Below are positions 19,892 through 29,309 of a stretch of DNA of 64,000 bases, in pieces (position 1 is the first letter of the stretch; each line of letters begins with the position of its first letter). Both the position numbers and the translations under genes were made by a program. The stretch spans positions 220-64,219 of the forward strand of contig NZ_WAAU01000012.1 of assembly GCF_008806755.1 (NCBI RefSeq), given 5' to 3'. The notes below the pieces were generated by a model. That model searched no databases. It was given only the letters and a program-made list of their open reading frames with translations, and was not told the DNA's origin. The DNA is from Tenacibaculum aiptasiae. GTDB lineage: Bacteria > Bacteroidota > Bacteroidia > Flavobacteriales > Flavobacteriaceae.

Positions 19892-19909
19892 AAGTGATGT
19901 AGATCACTT
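19892..19909. promoter_or_regulatory. Palindromic Crp/Fnr-type operator upstream of the Crp/Fnr gene
   Basis: AAGTGAT-GTAG-ATCACTT is a perfect 7-bp inverted repeat with the GTGA-N6-TCAC core typical of Crp/Fnr sites. It ends 47 bp before the regulator's ATG and lies in the divergent region shared with the GTPase gene, so autoregulation and control of either gene are possible. Confidence 0.65.
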
Positions 19910-19956
19910 CTTTTTTATTCTTAATTCCTCATTTTTGTTTTTTAATACTATTTGTA

Positions 19957-20517
19957 ATGCATCCACTTAGACAACATATAGAAGAAATTATTTCTCTTTC
20001 TGATGATGAGTTTGACTTTGTTTTAAGTCATTTCGAACATACAAAGAAGCGTAAAAATCAATATATTTTACAAGAAGGCGAAATTGCTAATAAGGAATAT
20101 TGGGTGCTTAAGGGATGTTTAAAAAGTTGTTTTTTTGATGACAATGGTAAAGAGCATATCTTACAATTTGGTATGGAAAACTGGTGGATTACTGATTATG
20201 AATCATTTATTAAACAAAGTCCTACCAAACTTTCTATTGATTGTATTGAAGATTCTGAACTCTTATATATTACTTATGAAAATAGAGAGAAACTAACCCA
20301 ATCTATGCATAAAATGGAGCGATTTTGGGCTAAAAAAAGCAAATATGGTCGTATTGCTTTACAAAATAGAATATTATCTCTCTTAAAAAACTCGACTAAA
20401 GAACGTTACGAATTACTTTTAAAACAATACCCTAAACTTTTTCAACGAGTTCCTAAAAAACTAATCGCTGCCTATCTAGGTGTTTCAAGAGAAACCTTAA
20501 GTAGGTTAAAATCATAA
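19957..20517 (+). CDS. Crp/Fnr-family transcriptional regulator
   Basis: 186 aa. The N-terminal cyclic-nucleotide-binding-like beta-barrel (about 15-115) has QYILQEGEIANKEYWVLKGCLKSCF. A dimerisation helix follows (about 118-145), then a C-terminal HTH (about 150-186, RVPKKLIAAYLGVSRETLSRLKS). It lacks the cysteine set of Fe-S FNR, so it probably senses something else. A GTGA-N6-TCAC palindrome precedes it, and another lies just after it, before the doxX-like gene. Together these suggest a small regulon it controls. Confidence 0.9.
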   Translation: MHPLRQHIEEIISLSDDEFDFVLSHFEHTKKRKNQYILQEGEIANKEYWVLKGCLKSCFFDDNGKEHILQFGMENWWITDYESFIKQSPTKLSIDCIEDSELLYITYENREKLTQSMHKMERFWAKKSKYGRIALQNRILSLLKNSTKERYELLLKQYPKLFQRVPKKLIAAYLGVSRETLSRLKS

Positions 20518-20527
20518 TTGTTTTAAT

Positions 20528-20541
20528 GTGATGTTTATCAC
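20528..20541. promoter_or_regulatory. Second Crp/Fnr-type operator, upstream of the doxX-like gene
   Basis: GTGA-TGTTTA-TCAC has the same half-sites and 6-bp spacing as the palindrome at 19892-19909. It lies 11 bp after the regulator's stop and 83 bp before the doxX-like ATG. Confidence 0.65.
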
Positions 20542-20624
20542 TCATTAATCGTGATTTACCTCCTATTAGACATCTCTGTTTTCATTGAATTTTGTACTGA
20601 TATTAATTCACAAAATTTTAAAAC

Positions 20625-21041
20625 ATGAACATCTTAGAAAAAATTCAAAACAAGGAAATAGGTATTTTCATTCAAAGACTTAGTATAGGATTACTTATTC
20701 TTTTTCATGGTATCGCCAACACGAGTACTAACTATTCTTTTATCAAAAGTTTATTAAGTGGAATAGGATTACCTGAATTCATTGCTTATTTAGTTTTTAT
20801 TGGAGAAATCGTTGCCCCCATTCTTATTCTTATTGGTTTTAGAGCTAGACTTGCTAGTTTTATTCTAGCTTTCAATATGCTTATTGCCATTTTAATGGCA
20901 CATGCTTCTGATATTTTTGCTCTGAATAAATATGGTGGTTGGGCTATAGAACTACAAGCCTTATTTCTATTTGGAGCTACCTCTATTATATTCTTAGGAG
21001 CTGGTAAACACGCTATTTCTACAAGTTCTAAATGGGACTAA
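20625..21041 (+). CDS. DoxX-family membrane protein
   Basis: 138 aa with four hydrophobic helices (about 18-35, 46-66, 69-93, 103-123). Family marks are RLSIGLLILFHGIA at the first helix and YLVFIGEIVAPILILIGFRARLASFILAFNMLIAILMAH, which fit DoxX/DoxD-like inner-membrane proteins. These often accompany quinone- or oxidative-stress functions. It is followed at 43 bp by a tautomerase gene and preceded by a Crp/Fnr-type palindrome, so the two genes probably form a regulated operon. The substrate is unknown. Confidence 0.85.
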   Translation: MNILEKIQNKEIGIFIQRLSIGLLILFHGIANTSTNYSFIKSLLSGIGLPEFIAYLVFIGEIVAPILILIGFRARLASFILAFNMLIAILMAHASDIFALNKYGGWAIELQALFLFGATSIIFLGAGKHAISTSSKWD

Positions 21042-21084
21042 TTATTATTTCAATTACAACATATTAATCTTAATTCATAAAAAC

Positions 21085-21282
21085 ATGCCATATATTAATT
21101 TTAGAATCACCGACGAAAATGTAACTCAAAAACAAAAAAGACTTTTAATTGAAGGAGCTACCCAATTGGTTGTAGATATTTTAAATAAGAAACCAGAAAC
21201 CACTCATATAGTTATTGATGAAGTTCCTATGGGGAATTGGGGCTATAATGGGAAACAGTACTTAGGTAGTAAAAAGGAGTAA
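21085..21282 (+). CDS. 4-oxalocrotonate tautomerase-family protein
   Basis: 65 aa, the usual subunit length of the 4-OT family. After removal of Met, Pro1 (MPYINFRIT) would be the catalytic base. The VVDILNKKPETTHIVIDEVPMGNWGYNG segment is typical of bacterial tautomerases that act on aromatic breakdown or related enols. It follows the DoxX-like gene and probably shares its transcript. Confidence 0.88.
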   Translation: MPYINFRITDENVTQKQKRLLIEGATQLVVDILNKKPETTHIVIDEVPMGNWGYNGKQYLGSKKE

Positions 21283-21289
21283 AGTTAGT

Positions 21290-21335
21290 AGGAAGTAATG
21301 GCTTGAGCTATGATTATACTAACACATTACTTCCT
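21290..21335. terminator. Long inverted repeat between convergent genes
   Basis: AGGAAGTAATG (21290-21300) and CATTACTTCCT (21325-21335) form a perfect 11-bp stem with a 24-base loop between the tautomerase and beta-propeller genes. There is no strong T run, so termination is only likely, not certain. Confidence 0.4.
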
Positions 21336-21342
21336 CTACTTC

Positions 21343-23262
21343 TTAGTTTAGCTTTTCTATGGTTATTGTTTTTTTAGTAAAGAAGAAGATTCTATTTTCA
21401 ATCTGATCTATGATAAAATCATCCTGATCTTCGTTTAACTTGGTTACTAGTTTTTCATCTCCACTATCAACAAACAATCGTATTATTTTTTTGGTATCAT
21501 CCTTATCATTAGCTACAGTTACCAATAAACTGTTGTTATTCTCTTGCCCTTTTTTATAACGACTAAATATTTGCATTAAACTCGAATTGAAGTCCATAAC
21601 ATTCAATTTCGTTAATTTTCCTAATGTTCCTTCGTAAGATTGATAGGTTCCATATACATCAGAAGCCATCGTACTCAAAAAACCTAGGTCTTTTGTAACT
21701 AATACGTTTTTAAATGTTTGGTTTAATTGACTTCCAACAAAACCAATAGCTGCTGTATACACACCTAGACCATCTTGTACAAATCCAAAAGCTTTTTCAA
21801 AAAATGATCGGTGCTGATTTGATGGATATTCTCTTTCGTAAATTAAGTTCCCTTTAAAATCGAACAGGTAAAACTTATTATCGCAATGCATAAAATATCC
21901 TTTTTCACGAATATCTAAATCTGGAATTTGTCCTTTAAAATTAAACTTGAATGATGATTTTGGTAAAGAATCATTGATATTAAACACGTACAACTCATTT
22001 TCGTTATACACAGGAAACTGTTGCTTTTTTTGGTCGTACCAAATTCTAAAAAAATGCTTTTTCAACCTTAAGTTTCTTACAATAAATCCTTCATCGTTTA
22101 AGGCGATTTCTTTATCCAAAGCTTTCCCAGTAAATAAATCAATAATATTTGCCTTAGAAGGTGTTATGTATAACACTTTTTCTCCTTCATTAAATAAATG
22201 TATTGGATTTTCATTAGGCATTAATGAAATTCTTACAGACTTTTTCCACTGCTTTTTCCCTTTTGTGTTAACAAAATTCAATTCCTTTTCTTGAACTACT
22301 AAATATCCTTTTTCTATTGGAACTATCTTTCTTATTAAGGGTAATAGCTCAGGTTTTTCCCATTGCTTTTGGCCTAAACTATCTATTACATTAAATCCTT
22401 TAGATGTAATAACCACCATTTTTTCATTATCAACAATCGTATTCTTTATGTTACCTACAACTTTTATAGGGGTTTCCCATACAGGTTCCATAGAATTGGT
22501 ATGTTTAGCAAAAATTGCAGTTTCTTCGTTTAGCTTTTTTAAAGCTATCTTATCTGTAAACACAAAGACTCCATCTTTTTCTCTATTCATCTCTATAGTA
22601 TTCACATCCTTTTGGTGAAATACTATTTCTCCAGTAAGCTTATTTATTTTTAGGAGCTGTTTATTATGTAACCAAAAAATATCACCATGCTTATCTAACA
22701 TTATTTTTTCAGTGTCTAGAAAAGCTTCTTTAACTGCCTTGAAAAAACCACTTTTAGTTAAATCATTTTCCCAAATAAGTTTTCCATTATCGTAATTGTA
22801 AAGAGCCAATACTACTTTCTTCTTTTTTAATCCATTAACCAAAATAGCATCCTGCTCTGGTATTAATAATGTTTTATTTACTGCTTTAAATCCGTGTTTT
22901 TCTGAGTTAAAAAGTATTTTACCATTGATACTATTTAAGATAATTCTAGAAACACCTTTTGTTCCAAATGCATTGGATAATAGTTTAGAGCTTATTAAAG
23001 GATCTTTTTCAAAAATAATGATAGGTGTAAAAGGAATTTCTTTATACGAATCCATATCTACCTTCTTCAACTCCTTATTTTCCCATGCTACTTTCTTACT
23101 TTCAGGATTGACTGCTAAAACTTCTTTCTTTGTTTTTACTATCAGCATCCCAGTATTAGAGTTGATTACTTTTCCTTTTATTTTAGCTTTCGTAGTTATT
23201 ACTTCCTGAGCTATAGAAGATTGGATACTAAAAATAAATAAGAGAATAATTACTTTTTTCAT
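21343..23262 (-). CDS. Exported PQQ-like beta-propeller protein
   Basis: 639 aa with a signal peptide (1-18, ending SIAQ). The rest repeats a beta-propeller pattern in which a stretch such as DGKLIWENDLTKSGF, SMEPVWETPIKV or SLGQKQWEKPEL recurs, the W-rich strand pattern of PQQ-like propeller domains. It is probably periplasmic or outer-membrane associated. No catalytic residues are evident; a scaffold or binding role is likely. It lies 171 bp downstream of the metalloprotease-like gene on the same strand. Confidence 0.7.
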   Translation of the reverse strand: MKKVIILLFIFSIQSSIAQEVITTKAKIKGKVINSNTGMLIVKTKKEVLAVNPESKKVAWENKELKKVDMDSYKEIPFTPIIIFEKDPLISSKLLSNAFGTKGVSRIILNSINGKILFNSEKHGFKAVNKTLLIPEQDAILVNGLKKKKVVLALYNYDNGKLIWENDLTKSGFFKAVKEAFLDTEKIMLDKHGDIFWLHNKQLLKINKLTGEIVFHQKDVNTIEMNREKDGVFVFTDKIALKKLNEETAIFAKHTNSMEPVWETPIKVVGNIKNTIVDNEKMVVITSKGFNVIDSLGQKQWEKPELLPLIRKIVPIEKGYLVVQEKELNFVNTKGKKQWKKSVRISLMPNENPIHLFNEGEKVLYITPSKANIIDLFTGKALDKEIALNDEGFIVRNLRLKKHFFRIWYDQKKQQFPVYNENELYVFNINDSLPKSSFKFNFKGQIPDLDIREKGYFMHCDNKFYLFDFKGNLIYEREYPSNQHRSFFEKAFGFVQDGLGVYTAAIGFVGSQLNQTFKNVLVTKDLGFLSTMASDVYGTYQSYEGTLGKLTKLNVMDFNSSLMQIFSRYKKGQENNNSLLVTVANDKDDTKKIIRLFVDSGDEKLVTKLNEDQDDFIIDQIENRIFFFTKKTITIEKLN

Positions 23263-23433
23263 ATTATATAAACTGAATATTTTGTGCTGTTAAACTGCCA
23301 ACTACTACTAACTGCGCATTAAAAATACATATAATTAGCAGTTAACAACACTTTTATAATTAATGAAACTAAAAAAATTAATTGTTGCTATAGAACTTTA
23401 TAAAATCCTATACTTATATTTCTTTTAAAGCTT

Positions 23434-24639
23434 TTAAAGTTTTATTGTCTTATTTAAAAACTGCAATTTCTCAACACTTCTTAAGGTATTTTTACCATCT
23501 CTTGATGATGTTATATCAATCACTGTAATTTCTCCATCTTCATCAATTACCTCATAATCTTCATAATTACCTGAAAACAGAACTGTATTAATTCCTTTAT
23601 TTCCTGTGATGTCATTATCTAATTCATTTACCACAACATTAGTATTATTAGTACCTAATAGCGTAATATCTTTCAAATACTGTGAATGATGTGTATAAGG
23701 TATTCCTTCATTAAATTTTAGAGAAAAGTTCCCTTCAAATCCCTTATCTATTCTTGCATTATAGGTTAAATATGGATGGAAGAAGCTATTTTTCATCAAC
23801 TCATAGGCTACAGGGTCTTTCTCTTTTAAATCCTTTCTTTCTTTTGGAGCATAGAATCCCCACATTCCTCCTTCTCTTTTCTTAAACGCTCCCCATAAAC
23901 CATAATAAGTATCAATTACTGATGCTAAATACTCTTGCGACAAACTATTTTCTGCACTAATTTCTTCTAACCATCCTTTCATTCTTTCGTCATTTGCCCA
24001 TAGTTTCTTCTCTAATCCATTTACTTGAGCAGCTCTAATTTCCTTTTGAAATTCTGGGGCAGCACCTGGCAATGTATTATTCTTTCCGTCTACCCCAATT
24101 CCATTATCATGTACAAAGTGTAATATCTCTTCATAAGCAGCATCCCTGTGCTTATAATTCTGATTTACATACCATGGATGTCCTTCTACTTGTATTTCGT
24201 TTTTATACAATGGTTGCGCATTTACTTTTACATCATTTGTTCCATCATCTTGTCCATTCATTAAAGCTAATACCGCGTTATTTTCAGTCATCTTATTAGC
24301 TATTTCACCTTTATTTTCTCCAAATTTAGAACCAGGATAGTCTTTTAAATAATGCTCTAAAATACCTCTACATCTCACCGCTTGCTCATCGGTTACATCA
24401 TCTTGAATTACAATATGAATTGGTTTTCCATTAGGTGCCATTACCTTGGTATATCTGTCAAAGTGTTTTTGATAGGCTTTCCCTAAACTACTAGGAATTA
24501 CTTCTATACCTAACTCAGTATTAAAAACTCTTTTTATCGGTTCGTTTTTCGATACTTCTTTTTCTTTATTAATCGCACAACTTTGTATCAGTATTGCTAC
24601 GAACAATAACAACTGACTTATTTTTATTGAATTTTTCAT
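23434..24639 (-). CDS. Lipoprotein with metallopeptidase-like motif and serralysin-like C-terminus
   Basis: 401 aa. A lipoprotein signal ends at the lipobox LIQSC (C21). Residues about 165-180 read YEEILHFVHDNGIG, where EExxH..HD could bind zinc, as in some zinc hydrolases. The last 60 residues (VLFSGNYEDYEVI... RDGKNTLRSVEKLQFLNKTI) resemble the domain at the end of serralysin/M10 and RTX proteins, but without RTX calcium repeats. It lies 8 bp downstream of the DUF4249 gene and probably belongs to the TonB receptor operon. The function is unknown. Confidence 0.55.
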   Translation of the reverse strand: MKNSIKISQLLLFVAILIQSCAINKEKEVSKNEPIKRVFNTELGIEVIPSSLGKAYQKHFDRYTKVMAPNGKPIHIVIQDDVTDEQAVRCRGILEHYLKDYPGSKFGENKGEIANKMTENNAVLALMNGQDDGTNDVKVNAQPLYKNEIQVEGHPWYVNQNYKHRDAAYEEILHFVHDNGIGVDGKNNTLPGAAPEFQKEIRAAQVNGLEKKLWANDERMKGWLEEISAENSLSQEYLASVIDTYYGLWGAFKKREGGMWGFYAPKERKDLKEKDPVAYELMKNSFFHPYLTYNARIDKGFEGNFSLKFNEGIPYTHHSQYLKDITLLGTNNTNVVVNELDNDITGNKGINTVLFSGNYEDYEVIDEDGEITVIDITSSRDGKNTLRSVEKLQFLNKTIKL

Positions 24640-24647
24640 TACTATTT

Positions 24648-25472
24648 TTATTGTATTACATAATTTACTTTTGCTACTTCTCCTAACCTAAAATATCCTA
24701 GTACTTCCTCATTTGAATCGGTGATATTTTTACAATTTCCTTTTAACTGTGCTGGTGTAGATGTAAATGGTCCTCCAGAACTAGACTGTTGTACTAAAAG
24801 GTTTATATAATTATAATACTGCTTAGATATTCCGTATAAACTTATATTTAAGGTGCTTCCAACAACAAAATCTTTATTCTCATATTCCATAAAGTTTTGA
24901 TTCCCATTAGTAAAACTATCGCTAATAGGATCCAATACGGGTACAGGCTCAGTAGCTGTTAAAAATTCTCCCAAATAATGATTCTCTTCATTTTCAGGAT
25001 CATCAAAATAAATAGTTACTTCTTTATCTGTGGTACTATCTCCCTTGTCTGTTGTCTGCTCTACCTTTTTAATATCAACAACTGACATTAACGTTTCTGT
25101 AGCTTCATAAGTCTTAGAATTATAGATAATTTCTAATTTATAAGTATCATTAACTACTGGTACAAAAGAATTCGTAGTATACCTTCCATTTCCTTGATCA
25201 CTAAACACAAACTCAGCATTACTGTTGGTATTAATTACTTTTACCTGAGCTCCTGTTGCTGGCACATCCTTATTTGTATCAAAAAAGGCTGTTGATGTTC
25301 TTAATATTATGGTTTGATTTTCACCTAAAGTTCCTTTGGTCCAATTTATAGAAGCTTCTACCACTAATCTTGGTCCTGCATTGGGTACTGTAACGTTTAT
25401 AACTTCAGTACAGGATACATGAAAGCATATTAGAATTAGAAACATGCTTATTTGCTTATATATTTTTTTCAT
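24648..25472 (-). CDS. DUF4249-family lipoprotein
   Basis: 274 aa lipoprotein (lipobox CFHVSC near residue 21). The domain pattern PRLVVEASINWTKGT... NQTIILRTSTAFFDTNKDVPATGAQVKV.. GRYTT and the C-terminal YYNYINLLVQQSSSGGPFTSTPAQLKGNC are typical of DUF4249. This family is nearly always encoded next to a TonB-dependent receptor in flavobacteria, as here (4 bp apart), and probably acts as a surface partner of the receptor. The ligand is unknown. Confidence 0.88.
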   Translation of the reverse strand: MKKIYKQISMFLILICFHVSCTEVINVTVPNAGPRLVVEASINWTKGTLGENQTIILRTSTAFFDTNKDVPATGAQVKVINTNSNAEFVFSDQGNGRYTTNSFVPVVNDTYKLEIIYNSKTYEATETLMSVVDIKKVEQTTDKGDSTTDKEVTIYFDDPENEENHYLGEFLTATEPVPVLDPISDSFTNGNQNFMEYENKDFVVGSTLNISLYGISKQYYNYINLLVQQSSSGGPFTSTPAQLKGNCKNITDSNEEVLGYFRLGEVAKVNYVIQ

Positions 25473-25476
25473 TTTC

Positions 25477-27855
25477 TTAAAATTTAAAGTTATAACTCAC
25501 CGCTGGCATAATTCCGAAAATAGAAGTTCGAGTCGCCTCATTTGCTCCTGTATCTAAGTTTTGACCAAAAGCTATTGATGCAGCGTTTCTACGATTGTAT
25601 AAATTATAGATACCGAATACCCATTCTCCTTTCCATCTTCTATTTTTATTTTTTCTTGGAGTTAATGTTGCTGAAATATCTAATCTATGGTAAGCTGGTA
25701 ATCTGCTCGCATTTCTACTTGAATAGGTTGCTGTTGAAATTCCGTTATAAATGAATTGTCCGTTAGGATATGTTACAGGACGCCCCGTTTGGAAAGCAAA
25801 ATTAGCACCAAAGCTCCATTTATCATTAAGCTTGTAGTTTCCTGTTATTGACACATCATGCGTTCTATCGTAAGCAGTCTTATACCAGTTTCCATTATTA
25901 ATTCCTAAGCCTCCAGCTTTTCCACCTTCTGTTTTTTGTTCAGCTTTTGACAGTGTATAAGCTACCCAACCTGTAAAATTTCCTTTGTTTTTTCTGAACA
26001 ATAATTCCAAACCATACGATCTAGATTTACCTGTTAAGATTTCAGTTTCTATATTATTTTGAGCAATTAAATCAGCTCCATTGATATAGTCTACTCTATT
26101 TTTTACAGTTTTATAATAGGCCTCAGCTTCTAGTGAATACTCATTATCATTAATATTTCTAAAGTATCCTACTGCGTATTGATCTGCCAATTGTGGCTTT
26201 AAAAACTTTCCACTTGGCGCCCAAACATCTAACGGAGTTGCTGATGTTGTGTTGGATATTAAATGTAAATACTGTGCTGTTTTATTATAGCTCGCTTTTA
26301 CCGACGATTTTTCATTTAATTTATACGACAATGCTAACCTAGGTTCGAAGTTTCCAAATGATTCAATTACTTGACCTTTTTTGTAAGCAATTTCTCCTAT
26401 ACTATTGGCTCTTTCATAAATTCCTAAGGCTTGATTATAAACTACTGGTGTATTGTTTGCATATTCACGTAAAGTTTGATCTCCTAGTCTCATAAAATTA
26501 CTATATCGTATTCCATATTGAGCAGTTAACTTATCCGAAATCTTATGTTCTAAACTCGCATAAACACCCGTTTCTAAAGCAAACTTATTGTCTAATTTTC
26601 GCGGATTTACTCCCGATGACGGTGTTAATGGATTCAATCGTCCTGGATTGAAATCGTAGTAAATACCACTGACACCAAACTTGAATTTATAGTTATTGTT
26701 CAAATAATATCCGACATCATACTTTAGATTGTAATTTTTAATATCCGACTTCCAATCTATTCCTGATGCGTTTATTTGTAAATTATAGTTGTACTTACTG
26801 TAGATTAATGATAGGTTAGAAAATAGCTTATCGTTAAATAAATGATTCCAACGTAAGTTTCCAGTTAAATTTCCATAAGAGTTTTTAAAAGAGCTTCCGA
26901 AACCAATATCATCATTTCCAAAATATCCTGATAAATACAGCTTGTTATTATCGTTAATCTTATAATTAGTTTTAAAGTTGATATCGTAAAACTTAGTCGT
27001 GTTGTTTTTAAACTCTTCAGAAAGTTTTAAAAACAAGTGTGCATATGATCCTCTACCTGATATTAAAAACGACCCTCTATCTTTAATAGTAGGTCCTTCA
27101 ACAGTTAATCTGCTCGATATAAAACCGATTCCCCCAGACAGTTTTATATTTTTACTATTACCGTCTTTCTGACGAATATCTAACACAGAAGATACTCTTC
27201 CTCCAAATCGAGCAGGAATTCCTCCTTTGTATAACTTGATATCTTTTACAGCATCGGCATTAAAAACTGAAAAAAAGCCAAATAAATGCGATGAATTATA
27301 AATGATTGCTTCATCTAACAATACCAAATTTTGATCTTCAGCTCCTCCTCTTACATTAAAACCAGAGGCTCCTTCTCCCGAATTGGTTACACCTGGTAAT
27401 AACTGTATAGATTTAATAACGTCTACTTCTCCTAATACAGCTGGTATTTTTTTGATGGCTTTTGCCGATAATTTTGCCACACTCATTTGTGGTGTTCTTA
27501 AATTAACACGTTTTGTTTCTCCTGAGTTGATAACAACTTCATCTAATTGTCCTGCATCTTCTTCTAGTTCTGTATTGAATTTAATATTCTGATTCAATAC
27601 TATTTTTTTAGAGACTGTTTTATATCCTAAATAAGATACTTCTAATACATAGGTTCCTTTGGGAGCTGTTATCGAGTAAAACCCATACTCATTGGTTATG
27701 GTTCCTATACTAGTTCCTTGTAATAATACGGTTGCTCCTAATAGTGTTTCTCCATTTGCATGATCTTTAAGAGTACCGCTTACGGTAAACTTTTCTTGAG
27801 CATATCCCACCGACAAATAAAGAAGGATTATTAAGTTTAAAAAAGTGTGTTTCAT
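25477..27855 (-). CDS. TonB-dependent outer-membrane receptor paired with DUF4249 protein
   Basis: 792 aa. A signal peptide (1-19) is followed by a carboxypeptidase-regulatory-like domain (about 22-105, GTLKDHANGETLLGATVLLQGTSIGTITNEYGFYSI), a plug (about 115-230, with SIQLLPGVTNSGEGASGFNVRGGAEDQN split over that stretch) and a barrel ending in FNFKF-type aromatic residues (YNFKF). It is the first gene of a putative operon with the DUF4249 lipoprotein and the metallopeptidase-like lipoprotein. An AraC/7TM regulator lies just upstream on the same strand. Confidence 0.92.
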   Translation of the reverse strand: MKHTFLNLIILLYLSVGYAQEKFTVSGTLKDHANGETLLGATVLLQGTSIGTITNEYGFYSITAPKGTYVLEVSYLGYKTVSKKIVLNQNIKFNTELEEDAGQLDEVVINSGETKRVNLRTPQMSVAKLSAKAIKKIPAVLGEVDVIKSIQLLPGVTNSGEGASGFNVRGGAEDQNLVLLDEAIIYNSSHLFGFFSVFNADAVKDIKLYKGGIPARFGGRVSSVLDIRQKDGNSKNIKLSGGIGFISSRLTVEGPTIKDRGSFLISGRGSYAHLFLKLSEEFKNNTTKFYDINFKTNYKINDNNKLYLSGYFGNDDIGFGSSFKNSYGNLTGNLRWNHLFNDKLFSNLSLIYSKYNYNLQINASGIDWKSDIKNYNLKYDVGYYLNNNYKFKFGVSGIYYDFNPGRLNPLTPSSGVNPRKLDNKFALETGVYASLEHKISDKLTAQYGIRYSNFMRLGDQTLREYANNTPVVYNQALGIYERANSIGEIAYKKGQVIESFGNFEPRLALSYKLNEKSSVKASYNKTAQYLHLISNTTSATPLDVWAPSGKFLKPQLADQYAVGYFRNINDNEYSLEAEAYYKTVKNRVDYINGADLIAQNNIETEILTGKSRSYGLELLFRKNKGNFTGWVAYTLSKAEQKTEGGKAGGLGINNGNWYKTAYDRTHDVSITGNYKLNDKWSFGANFAFQTGRPVTYPNGQFIYNGISTATYSSRNASRLPAYHRLDISATLTPRKNKNRRWKGEWVFGIYNLYNRRNAASIAFGQNLDTGANEATRTSIFGIMPAVSYNFKF

Positions 27856-27937
27856 GTACGTTCATTTTATTTTGCAAAAGAACGCAGTGATGTCTTAATA
27901 TATTCTTAAAACGGGGTTCGTATGGGTTCGTTTAAGC

Positions 27938-28978
27938 TTAATCGAACTCTTTTAGTGTTTGTTCGTACTGCTTAGGAGTCATGCCTTCTACAGCTTTAAA
28001 AGCACTATAAAAAGTTGACTTTGAAGAGAATCCAACCTCTTGAGCTAGTCCAAAAACCGATAATTGCTTGGATTTGGTAGATTTCATGCTTTTTTTAAAC
28101 TCTTCCACTCTAAAATGGTTTATAAAGTGATAAAAAGTAGTTTTTGAATGCAATTTGATGAGTGTAGAGATTCTATTTTCCTTCATTTCTAAACTCAATG
28201 CCAAATCTCTTAAAGTGATATTTTGCTTTGCATACAATCTTTTTTCTTGGATGGTTTCTTTTAAATAATCGTATTCCTTTTGACTTTCAACTAAAGTATC
28301 TTCTTGTTTAATCTCTTTTACTTTATCCTTGGTAATATCTACAACATCATTAAGTATTTCTGGTTGAGAAAAACCATTGTATCCAATCCAATATACCATA
28401 GCAAATATGATAATTGAAGGAATGCTATTATTTATTGGAATTAAGTTTTCTAAAATAAAAGTAGCATGCAACAATAGTATAAAGTAGATTAAACTCTTTA
28501 ACCATGTAAGTGTTTTTTGTTCAATATTAGAATAATAATTATTTACCTTTTTCTTATGATCTTTCAATATCTTAAATACGTAGATTACCAATGCTAAATT
28601 GAATACATAAAAGATCTTAAATACTTCCATTTCATTATTCTCTTTATCATAATTTCCAAAGAGCAATAATATATTCATTAAAATACCGGGAACAAATAAA
28701 AGCCAATACCATTTTTTAAATGGCTTATTAACGGTTTTAATTAGATAGAGAAATAAAAACACTAGGATAAATAATACCACTTCGAAAGTTGTTTCGAGCT
28801 TACTCAAAAAATTATCACCTTCAATCTCTGTTAGTTGCATATAAGACAAGCTCCATAAAAACAACCCAAGAAATATGTTTCCTTTTTTATTTTTAAAATG
28901 TGCCGATAAAAATAGTAGTCCTATCATAAATGATGCTCCTATAGTTATCGTATTTATTAGTGTACTAAAACTTCCCAT
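27938..28978 (-). CDS. Membrane-bound AraC-type regulator (7TM + HTH)
   Basis: 346 aa. The first 210 residues hold about seven hydrophobic helices. The C-terminal part (about 235-343) is an AraC-type DNA-binding domain (NITLRDLALSLEMKENRISTLIKLHSKTTFYHFINHFRVEEFKKSM... GFSSKSTFYSAFKAVEGMTPKQYEQ). Such one-component membrane regulators are common in Bacteroidetes. It lies upstream of the TonB receptor operon on the same strand, so it may control it (inference). Confidence 0.88.
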   Translation of the reverse strand: MGSFSTLINTITIGASFMIGLLFLSAHFKNKKGNIFLGLFLWSLSYMQLTEIEGDNFLSKLETTFEVVLFILVFLFLYLIKTVNKPFKKWYWLLFVPGILMNILLLFGNYDKENNEMEVFKIFYVFNLALVIYVFKILKDHKKKVNNYYSNIEQKTLTWLKSLIYFILLLHATFILENLIPINNSIPSIIIFAMVYWIGYNGFSQPEILNDVVDITKDKVKEIKQEDTLVESQKEYDYLKETIQEKRLYAKQNITLRDLALSLEMKENRISTLIKLHSKTTFYHFINHFRVEEFKKSMKSTKSKQLSVFGLAQEVGFSSKSTFYSAFKAVEGMTPKQYEQTLKEFD

Positions 28979-29309
28979 TGGCGCAATTTACGTTTTAAAA
29001 AAATATTCTTGCATAAATTTAAAAGAGATTATCCCACAGATAACTACTCTTTCCATCTAGGTTTATTTCTAAATTTTAACTGTTAAAAACCAACTTTTAT
29101 ACTAAGCTTAACATTTTATCAATATTTTAAAAATCACCTTTGTTTTCTTTTATATTAACCCCCAATTGCTATGCATTCTTTCAAAAAATATATTGAAAGG
29201 TTTATCAATTTTAAGGATGATTAATTCTATTTAGCTTTCGTTTTTTCCCTTCTACAAAAAACAAATTATGGTGTATACCATATTCACCTAAGCTATAAAA
29301 GAATTAAAC
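28979..29309. other. 331-bp divergent intergenic region between two AraC-type genes
   Basis: The region is AT-rich. I see no ORF, no RNA gene and no convincing promoter box. It must hold the promoters of both flanking regulators, which start on opposite strands at its edges. Confidence 0.5.
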
